Positions 1 through 5,070 of a DNA stretch of 5,070 bases are shown here, piece by piece; within the stretch, counting starts at the first letter, position 1; each line of letters starts with the position of its first letter. A program made the position numbers and the translations under genes. Below the pieces are notes generated by a model that saw nothing but the letters and a program-made list of their open reading frames with translations, searched no databases and was not told the origin of the DNA. Origin of the DNA: Bryobacteraceae bacterium (GTDB lineage: Bacteria; Acidobacteriota; Terriglobia; Bryobacterales; Bryobacteraceae); assembly GCA_014379815.1 (NCBI GenBank), contig JACMLA010000288.1, forward strand, positions 1 through 5,070, read 5' to 3'.

Positions 1-420
1 GTGGTTGACAGAACCATCCAGCGTGAAGAGACGCATCTGGATCAGGTACTGGACCATACCGGCATAGTTTCTTTGAAAGCCGCCTGCCGCGGGGTTGAAG
101 TGGCTGCGCACGTCAAGGACTATGCTGTGGATCTGGTAATGGCGACGCAGCCCGGCACCAGTGGCTCACATGAACTGGCAACCAGGTATGTGCGCTACGG
201 AAGTTCTCCCCGGGGTGCTCAGGCACTTGTTGAATGCGGCCGCGTGCTCGCGCTGATGCGCGGTCGTGTGAACCTCAGCATAGACGATATCCGGGAGGTA
301 GCACCTTCGGTCTTGCGGCACCGGATTATTCTCAATTTTGACGCCCATGCGGACGGTCTTACGGCCGATGGCATCCTGAAGAAGATCGTGTTTTCCATCA
401 CATCCGCAGTAGCTGCCTAA
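1..420 (+). CDS. MoxR-family AAA+ ATPase, C-terminal fragment (lid domain)
   Basis: This is the 3' end of a gene that begins upstream of the window; 139 residues and the TAA stop are visible. The GTG at base 1 is an internal Val codon, not a start, because MoxR proteins are usually about 310-350 residues and the Walker A, Walker B and sensor 1 parts are missing here. What is visible is the helical lid: a conserved GSSPRG motif (fragment residues 67-72, carrying the sensor 2 Arg at 71), then the typical APSVLRHRI segment (101-109) and a closing amphipathic stretch. No membrane segment is seen, so the protein should be cytoplasmic. MoxR ATPases are thought to use ATP to remodel or activate partners, often through VWA proteins encoded next door. 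A DUF58 gene follows after 19 bases, which is the classic arrangement. Family assignment is firm; the specific substrate is unknown. Confidence 0.93.
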   Translation: MVDRTIQREETHLDQVLDHTGIVSLKAACRGVEVAAHVKDYAVDLVMATQPGTSGSHELATRYVRYGSSPRGAQALVECGRVLALMRGRVNLSIDDIREVAPSVLRHRIILNFDAHADGLTADGILKKIVFSITSAVAA

Positions 421-427
421 GTTACCT

Positions 428-433
428 GGAGGA
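428..433 (+). promoter_or_regulatory. Shine-Dalgarno site of the DUF58 gene
   Basis: GGAGGA lies in the 19-base gap between the MoxR stop and the ATG at 440. The GGAGG core ends 7 bases before the ATG, which is near ideal spacing and fixes this start. The gap is too short to hold a separate promoter or terminator, so the gene is read with the MoxR gene. Confidence 0.85.
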
Positions 434-439
434 CTCGTT

Positions 440-1312
440 ATGGCGCAGTCCCAACTGCTCGACCAGGAGTTTTTGCATAAGCTGGAGCGACTAACTCTGC
501 ACTGGCAAAAATCGTTTGCGGGGCTGGTTGGCGGGCGTATCCCATCAAAATTTTCTGGTCTCGGGCAGGAGTTTCTGGATCACAGGCACTTTCACCATGG
601 GGACGACCTCCGCGCCGTGAACTGGCGTGCCTACATGCGTCTGGAAAAGCTTTTTCTGAAGATGTTCCAGGTGGAGCCGCGTATTCCGGTACGCATTCTG
701 CTCGACTGCAGCGCCTCCATGGAAAGCAAGTTCGACTATGCCCGCAGACTTGCAGGAGCGCTCTGTTACGTGGGTCTGGTAAGGCTGGATACTATCTGCA
801 TCCAGCCGTTTCGAGACAAGTTGGAAGAGTCCCATTTGTGCAGCGGAGGGCGACATCGGTTCTTGCCCGCATCGGAATTTTTGAGTGGCTTGAGACACGG
901 TGGCCCCACGGACTACATGGCCGTATCGAGAGCAGTCGCAGGGAAGTATCCTCAGCGTGGATTGCTGATTATTCTCTCCGACTTTCTGGACGATCAGGAT
1001 GTGGAGCGTCCCTTGCAGTTTCTGGCAGACTTCGGGAACGAAATCAATTTAGTGCAGGTATGGTCTCCAGAGGACCGCGAGCCGTCGTGGGATGGGGAGC
1101 TTGACCTGGTGGATGCTGAAACCGGCGCGCATGTTGAGATCTCCGTGGATGGGAGCTCCCGTAAGAACTACACCGCCGCCTTCGACCAGTATTCCGGTAG
1201 ATTGCAAAACGTTGCCAACCGAAGTGGTGGGCGGTACGTCGGTTTACCCACGAGCGCTGCGATTGAGGACGTAATTTTTGATTCCCTGATGCGCGCCGGA
1301 GCAATCCAGTAG
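440..1312 (+). CDS. DUF58 domain protein with VWA-like fold (MoxR partner)
   Basis: The complete 290-residue protein is of the short DUF58 type, with no membrane helix or signal peptide, so it should be cytoplasmic. The N-terminal part has the DUF58 hallmark: GQEF (42-45) followed by HHGDDLRAVNW (52-62) and an AYMR segment, leading into a VWA-like domain. The metal-site (MIDAS) residues look intact: D89-C-S91-A-S93 followed by Met, a Thr at 157 in GGPTD, and Asp 181 in LSDF. The protein carries four Cys (90, 109, 120, 134). DUF58 proteins sit beside MoxR ATPases in very many bacteria and are believed to be their adaptor or substrate-recognition partner; no enzymatic reaction is established. 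The start at 440 is supported by a strong Shine-Dalgarno site and by the family N-terminus beginning about 40 residues before GQEF. The stop TAG directly abuts the next ATG, so the two genes are co-translated. Confidence 0.95.
   Translation: MAQSQLLDQEFLHKLERLTLHWQKSFAGLVGGRIPSKFSGLGQEFLDHRHFHHGDDLRAVNWRAYMRLEKLFLKMFQVEPRIPVRILLDCSASMESKFDYARRLAGALCYVGLVRLDTICIQPFRDKLEESHLCSGGRHRFLPASEFLSGLRHGGPTDYMAVSRAVAGKYPQRGLLIILSDFLDDQDVERPLQFLADFGNEINLVQVWSPEDREPSWDGELDLVDAETGAHVEISVDGSSRKNYTAAFDQYSGRLQNVANRSGGRYVGLPTSAAIEDVIFDSLMRAGAIQ
1298..1301 (+). promoter_or_regulatory. Weak ribosome binding site at a TAG-ATG junction
   Basis: GGAG is the only Shine-Dalgarno-like sequence before the ATG at 1313, and it lies 11 bases away, longer than usual. 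The upstream stop codon (1310-1312) touches the ATG with no base between. This suggests that the BatA-like gene is mainly translated by ribosomes finishing the DUF58 gene (translational coupling). The site itself is a modest match. Confidence 0.45.
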
Positions 1313-3220
1313 ATGTTCCTTTTAAATCTCAGCGTGCTGGAACTGCTAACACTGTTTACCGCAGTAGGTGGCGTGGTCGTCACGCTATACCTCCTGAGCC
1401 GGTCACGACGACGGCAGACTGTTCCGACCTTGCGGTTCTGGGTCCACGCGGCGCAGCCAGTGCCTTCGTCACGCCGACGCAGGATTCAACAGCCATGGTC
1501 GTTGCTGTTGCAGTTAATCAGTCTCGCTCTGTTGATCCTTGCCATTGCGCAACTCAAACTGGGCACCCGCGAAACTTCTCAGCAGGATCATGTGCTTCTC
1601 CTCGATGCCTCATCGTGGATGGGGGTCCGAGGGGGTAACAACTCTACGCTTCTGGACGAGGCTAAGGGCAAAGCACGAGCCTGGGTTCGTTCGCTAGGTC
1701 CGGCAGACAGGGTCATGGTGGTGCGTGTGGATGGTGTGTCCTCACCGGTGACAGCCATGGAAGCGGACCGTCGCATTGTATTGCGTGCCATCGATGAGAC
1801 TGGGGCAGGTGCATCTGCGCTCAACCTGGACCAGGCATTTCTATTTGCAAATCAGATTCGGCGGCTGCACAACAGCAAGCAGGGTGAGATCGTATACGCC
1901 GGTGCTGGTCGTGTAGGCGCAAGTGGTACGCCGGTCAGCGCTCCGGCGAATCTTCGCTTGTTATCGGTCGAGGGCCCGCGGGACAACGTTGGTCTGCAAC
2001 GGCTCGGAGCCCGGCGGTCGGACAAGGCACCCGAAGTGTGGGATGTATTCGTAGCGGTCCACAACTACAGTGCTTTGCCCCGGCGCGTTCCGGTCACTCT
2101 GCTGTTTGGGGGTGCCCCAGCAGGAAGTACGTTTATTGAAGTCCGTGGCGGCGCAACGGAAACGTTCACCTTTCATCACCGTACCCGGGCTGCGGGATGG
2201 ATGGAAGCACGCATTCCCATGCGGGATTCATTGCCTGACGACAACAGGGCCATTCTCGAGTTACCCGGACTTCGGGCAATTAACGTTGCGGTATATACCG
2301 ATCAGCCGGACGCGATGAGTCCTTTGCTGAAAGCGCTGCCACAGGTGAAGGCGACATACTACACGCCTGCTGAGTATCGCGAGCGTCCAGACGTGCAGGT
2401 AGTGATCGCTGACCGGTTTGTCCCGGAACCGCAGCCGAAGTCTGCCGTGTTGTATCTTGAACCTCCGGAGAACGCGAGGATCCGGGTCCGCAGTAAGTTC
2501 TCCGAAGCACGACCGATCATTTGGCGCGCCGAGCACGAGATTACCAGCGGTCTGCGGTCTCGTGACCTCAGGATACCTGCGGGGCAGGTCCTCATACCTG
2601 CTGCGGGAGACATCGTGCTGGCTGACGCGGGTGGTTCTGCCGTAGCGCTGGTGCGACCAGAAACGAAAGCGGTGGTACTGGGCTTCCATCCCATACGCAG
2701 CGATCTCCGGTTCGATCTAACGACTCCGCTGCTGATGGCGAACGTGTTGCGGTGGATGCAGCCCGATGCGTTTCGGATTGAAGAAGTGCATGGCATCAGC
2801 GTCGGTACAATCACAGCTCTTCTGGACACCGGAGCCGCCGGACAAGTCGACCCGAAGAATGTCAGGGTCCTTGCCGATAAACGGGACCTGCCGTTTACTG
2901 TCGAGGGCAACACCGTCAGGTTTTTTTCCGCAGTACCTGGTGTCGTGCGGGTGCTCAACGGAGATCGTGAGCAGGTGTATTCGTTATCTCTGCCGGAAGT
3001 TGCTGACGCAGACTGGGCCGTGCCGCAGAGTGTACGCAAGGGAATTCCACCCGACGTAGCCGCTGCGGTGTCTCGGGATCTCTGGCAACTTCTGGCCATT
3101 GCAGGAGCGCTGGGGCTCCTTGCGGAGTGGCTGATCTTTGGGCGTCGGCGGCTTGTTCATGCATCAGCGCAGGGCAGTACCGCGACAGTCGCTGCTTCTG
3201 AATGGAGGAAGGCATCTTGA
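1313..3220 (+). CDS. BatA-like membrane protein with degenerate VWA and GATase-like region
   Basis: This complete 635-residue protein begins with the BatA-type N-terminal module: membrane helix 1 (about 8-28), an Arg-rich loop containing the TLRFW motif (39-43) and an RRRR run (54-57), then membrane helix 2 (about 62-82). A VWA-like domain follows (about 92-220). Next come an Ig-like beta region (about 224-318, ending in DSLPDDNRA), a GATase-like alpha/beta region (about 321-483, with VVLGFHP at 454-460 and LLMANVLRWM at 473-482), a further domain, a third membrane helix (about 590-609) and a basic tail. The Arg-rich loop should be cytoplasmic, placing the large middle part in the periplasm. 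The metal site is broken: D98-A-S100-S-W102 has Trp instead of the last Ser, and the usual TDG or SDG is YAGAG (195-199), without Asp. There is no Cys in the whole protein. It probably acts as a structural or scaffold partner of the next protein; its exact role is unknown. It overlaps the next gene by 4 bases. Confidence 0.9.
   Translation: MFLLNLSVLELLTLFTAVGGVVVTLYLLSRSRRRQTVPTLRFWVHAAQPVPSSRRRRIQQPWSLLLQLISLALLILAIAQLKLGTRETSQQDHVLLLDASSWMGVRGGNNSTLLDEAKGKARAWVRSLGPADRVMVVRVDGVSSPVTAMEADRRIVLRAIDETGAGASALNLDQAFLFANQIRRLHNSKQGEIVYAGAGRVGASGTPVSAPANLRLLSVEGPRDNVGLQRLGARRSDKAPEVWDVFVAVHNYSALPRRVPVTLLFGGAPAGSTFIEVRGGATETFTFHHRTRAAGWMEARIPMRDSLPDDNRAILELPGLRAINVAVYTDQPDAMSPLLKALPQVKATYYTPAEYRERPDVQVVIADRFVPEPQPKSAVLYLEPPENARIRVRSKFSEARPIIWRAEHEITSGLRSRDLRIPAGQVLIPAAGDIVLADAGGSAVALVRPETKAVVLGFHPIRSDLRFDLTTPLLMANVLRWMQPDAFRIEEVHGISVGTITALLDTGAAGQVDPKNVRVLADKRDLPFTVEGNTVRFFSAVPGVVRVLNGDREQVYSLSLPEVADADWAVPQSVRKGIPPDVAAAVSRDLWQLLAIAGALGLLAEWLIFGRRRLVHASAQGSTATVAASEWRKAS
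3204..3208 (+). promoter_or_regulatory. Shine-Dalgarno site that fixes a TTG start
   Basis: GGAGG, inside the last codons of the BatA-like gene, lies 8 bases before TTG at 3217. This strong, well-spaced site decides the start of the following gene, which has no in-frame ATG until codon 51 (base 3367). An ATG start there would cut off both predicted membrane helices. Confidence 0.85.
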
Positions 3221-5070
3221 TCTTCGCCAGGGCATGGGCATTAGCGTTCCTGATCCTTCCTGTGGTCCTGCTGGTGTGGCAATGGAGCCGATCCCCACGC
3301 AGGCTGAACCTGATCCTCAAAGCGCTGGTGCTGGTCGCCGTGGTCCTTGCGCTGGCGGAGCCGGAGATGACGGTTTCGGAAAACAAGACAGGTGCGGTGG
3401 TACTGGTCGATACGTCCGCGGGTCTTCCCGCTGAAGAGGTACGACGAGCGTCGGATCTTGCGACCCAGATCGACAAGGCCCGGGGGCGTAATCAGGTCCG
3501 GGTCATTCCCTTCGCACGGACGACGAGAGCTGTTGCGACTGACGAGCATCGGGGTTCGTGGAGTATACGCAAGACCGCTGGGGAAGCCGGGCGCGCTACT
3601 GACCTCGAAGCGGCGGTCCGGGATGGTATCGCAGCCATGCCTTCTGGCACGATTCCACGACTGGTCCTGATTTCGGATGGAAATGAAAACCAGGGCAGTC
3701 TGGTGCGTGCTGCATCGATGGCCCGGGACTTAAACATACCTATCGATGCCATAGGCCTTCGGGGCCCTCCAAAACCGCTGTTGCGTATCGAGTCTATTGC
3801 CCTCCCCAGTCTGGCGTTCGCTGGCGAAAAATTTCCTATCGATCTGGTTGTCAGCTCACCCGGAAAGGCCAATGCGAGTGTGGAATTGAATGCTGAGGGA
3901 CGGAAGCTTGGTACTCAGAGCCTTGCTCTGGAACCCGGAAGTAACTACGTTCGTGTCCACACAGCGATCAACACGGCCGGATCAGTAGAACTTTCGGGAG
4001 TACTTCGCAGCTCGGAAGCAGGCGAAGTCGCTTTTGAGCGGGCCCTAACCCTGCGCAAGCCCAGAGTGTTGTATTTCTCGAACGATCCTGAGGGTACCGA
4101 GAAACATTTGCTCGACACGCTCACAGCAGCACAGTTTGTAATTGATCGCTCGCAGGATCCTGTAAAGCCCTCTATCCGCGATTATCAGATGGTGGTTTTC
4201 AACAACCAGGATCTGGACGCGCTCCCCACGGCCCGGAAGGAAGAGTTTGAGCGTTTCGTCCGCGATGGTGGGGGAATGCTTGTGCTTGGTGGAGAGCGGA
4301 ATGTCTACCGTGAGGAGAAAGAGAAGAAGCCGGAAGACGCGATGGATCGATCTTTGCCGGCCAAGCTGGCACCTCCCAAGTCGCCAGAGGGCACCTGTGT
4401 GGTCTTGATCGTGGACAAATCGTCGTCTATGGAAGGCCGCAAGATGGAACTGGCCCGACAGGCTGCTATCGGCGTGATCCAAAACCTTCGTCCGATCGAT
4501 CTCGTGGGTGTACTGATTTTCGACAACTCCTTCCACTGGGCGGTTCCGATTCGAAGAGCAGAAGACCGGAGCACAATTACGCGGATGGTTGCTGGTATCA
4601 CCCCCGATGGCGGTACGCAAATCGCACCTGCGCTGTCTGAGGCGTACCGCAAAATTTCCGTTCAGACGAACGTGACCTACAGGCACGTTGTACTGCTGAC
4701 TGACGGTATATCGGAAGAGGGCGATAGCTTGAACGTTGCAAAAGATGCGGTTACGAAAAAGGTAACCATATCAACCGTAGGCCTCGGACAAGACGTCAAT
4801 CGGGCGTATCTGGAGAAGGTAGCTGTCACGGCGAAAGGCCGCGCGTACTTCCTGACCGATCCCTCGGGTCTCGAGCAAATTCTCTTGAAGGACGTGATGG
4901 AGCATACTGGGTCGACCGCCATTGAGAAGGCGATCACGCCGGTTGTGGTTCACCGGTCCGCTGTTCTCGATGGTGTTGGAATCGAGACAGCTCCGCCTCT
5001 TAGGGGCTACGTCAAGTTCATCGCCAAGCCTGGTGCGGACACGGTCCTCAAGTTCGAACCTAACGATCCA
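3217..5070 (+). CDS. Large membrane protein with two VWA domains and a GATase-like fold, 3' end outside window
   Basis: An open frame of 618 codons runs to the window edge without a stop. It starts at TTG (3217), overlapping the BatA-like stop as TTGA. Order of parts: membrane helix 1 (about 5-22), basic loop SRSPRR, membrane helix 2 (about 31-48), first VWA (about 58-182), Ig-like beta domain (about 186-280), first half of a GATase-like fold (about 282-365, with VVFNN at 326-330 and GGGMLVLGGE at 351-360), a charged linker (365-378), second VWA (about 393-560), then the start of the returning GATase-like half. The second VWA has a full MIDAS: D400-K-S402-S-S404, T467 and D496 in TDG. The first has D65-T-S67-A-G69 (last Ser lost) but keeps T128 and D154 in SDG. 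No amidotransferase Cys is seen; the single Cys (394) lies on the strand before the MIDAS. Both VWA domains should be periplasmic. Family members are usually about 800-900 residues, so perhaps 200-300 are missing. Likely a metal-dependent binding protein working with the BatA-like protein; ligand unknown. Confidence 0.92.
   Translation, partial: MIFARAWALAFLILPVVLLVWQWSRSPRRLNLILKALVLVAVVLALAEPEMTVSENKTGAVVLVDTSAGLPAEEVRRASDLATQIDKARGRNQVRVIPFARTTRAVATDEHRGSWSIRKTAGEAGRATDLEAAVRDGIAAMPSGTIPRLVLISDGNENQGSLVRAASMARDLNIPIDAIGLRGPPKPLLRIESIALPSLAFAGEKFPIDLVVSSPGKANASVELNAEGRKLGTQSLALEPGSNYVRVHTAINTAGSVELSGVLRSSEAGEVAFERALTLRKPRVLYFSNDPEGTEKHLLDTLTAAQFVIDRSQDPVKPSIRDYQMVVFNNQDLDALPTARKEEFERFVRDGGGMLVLGGERNVYREEKEKKPEDAMDRSLPAKLAPPKSPEGTCVVLIVDKSSSMEGRKMELARQAAIGVIQNLRPIDLVGVLIFDNSFHWAVPIRRAEDRSTITRMVAGITPDGGTQIAPALSEAYRKISVQTNVTYRHVVLLTDGISEEGDSLNVAKDAVTKKVTISTVGLGQDVNRAYLEKVAVTAKGRAYFLTDPSGLEQILLKDVMEHTGSTAIEKAITPVVVHRSAVLDGVGIETAPPLRGYVKFIAKPGADTVLKFEPNDP

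Noticed and set aside
1..3. GTG at base 1 as a true start of a 139-residue protein
   Set aside because: The translated part matches only the lid end of MoxR ATPases, and the frame is open up to the window edge, so the gene is cut by the window rather than starting there.
2359..3099. 246-codon open frame on the - strand opposite the BatA-like gene
   Set aside because: The translated product is rich in Arg, Ser and Thr, lacks a recognisable domain, and lies fully opposite a gene with clear family motifs. It is best explained as a shadow of the GC-rich + strand gene.
2955..3476. 173-codon open frame on the - strand across the junction of the third and fourth genes
   Set aside because: It spans the end of one real gene and the start of the next, has low-complexity composition and no family motif.
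3138..3670. Two + strand open frames with ATG starts (3138-3434 and 3392-3670) in other frames near the start of the last gene
   Set aside because: They compete with the frame that starts at TTG 3217, which has a strong ribosome binding site, membrane helices and VWA motifs. The alternatives are Gly/Arg-rich and have no family features.
4073..4311. Active glutamine amidotransferase in the last protein
   Set aside because: The GATase-like fold is suggested by the strand and glycine pattern, but no nucleophile Cys is present in this stretch; the only Cys of the visible protein (394) belongs to the VWA strand.
4045..4686. 213-codon open frame on the - strand opposite the last gene
   Set aside because: It covers the strongly conserved second VWA of the + strand protein; the - strand product shows no domain or plausible operon context.
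1..5070. A phage-defence or conflict system built on MoxR/VWA proteins
   Set aside because: MoxR-VWA pairs do occur in such systems, but no nuclease, toxin-like effector, kinase/phosphatase partner or mobile-element border is visible, and the order matches the ordinary Bat-like cluster.

Overview
The window is one strand of a tightly packed operon. It holds parts or all of four genes, all on the + strand, and almost no non-coding DNA (19 bases in total). In order they are: the C-terminal end of a MoxR-family AAA+ ATPase (1-420), a complete DUF58 protein with a von Willebrand A (VWA)-like domain (440-1312), a complete BatA-like membrane protein with a VWA-like domain (1313-3220), and the first 618 codons of a large membrane protein with two VWA domains and a glutamine-amidotransferase-like fold (3217 to beyond the window end). 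No RNA gene, mobile element, CRISPR array, terminator or promoter was found. The promoter should lie upstream of the MoxR gene, outside the window.

The gene order MoxR - DUF58 - BatA-like - large VWA protein is a known conserved cluster. It is related to the Bat (Bacteroides aerotolerance) loci and is common in Acidobacteriota, Planctomycetota and similar phyla. The moderately GC-rich coding sequence and the wording of the fourth protein (MIDAS-containing VWA inserted in a GATase-like fold) fit an Acidobacteriota bacterium best. That assignment is an inference from recalled family resemblance, not from a search.

Likely cooperation: the MoxR ATPase and the DUF58 protein have no membrane segments in what is visible and should be cytoplasmic, as an ATPase/VWA-adaptor pair. 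The third and fourth proteins each start with two membrane helices joined by an Arg-rich loop. By the positive-inside rule this places their VWA, Ig-like and GATase-like regions in the periplasm. The near absence of cysteine in these two proteins (0 in 635 and 1 in 618 residues), against several in the two cytoplasmic ones, agrees with that. The cellular function of such clusters is poorly known; MoxR/VWA pairs are generally seen as chaperone-like assemblers or activators of other proteins.

The most notable detail is a graded loss of the metal-binding MIDAS site across the four VWA-like domains. It is intact in the DUF58 protein and in the second VWA of the last protein, partly lost in the first VWA of the last protein, and largely lost in the BatA-like protein. 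The last gene starts at a TTG inside a TTGA stop/start overlap, behind a strong Shine-Dalgarno sequence; ATG-only gene calling would miss this start.
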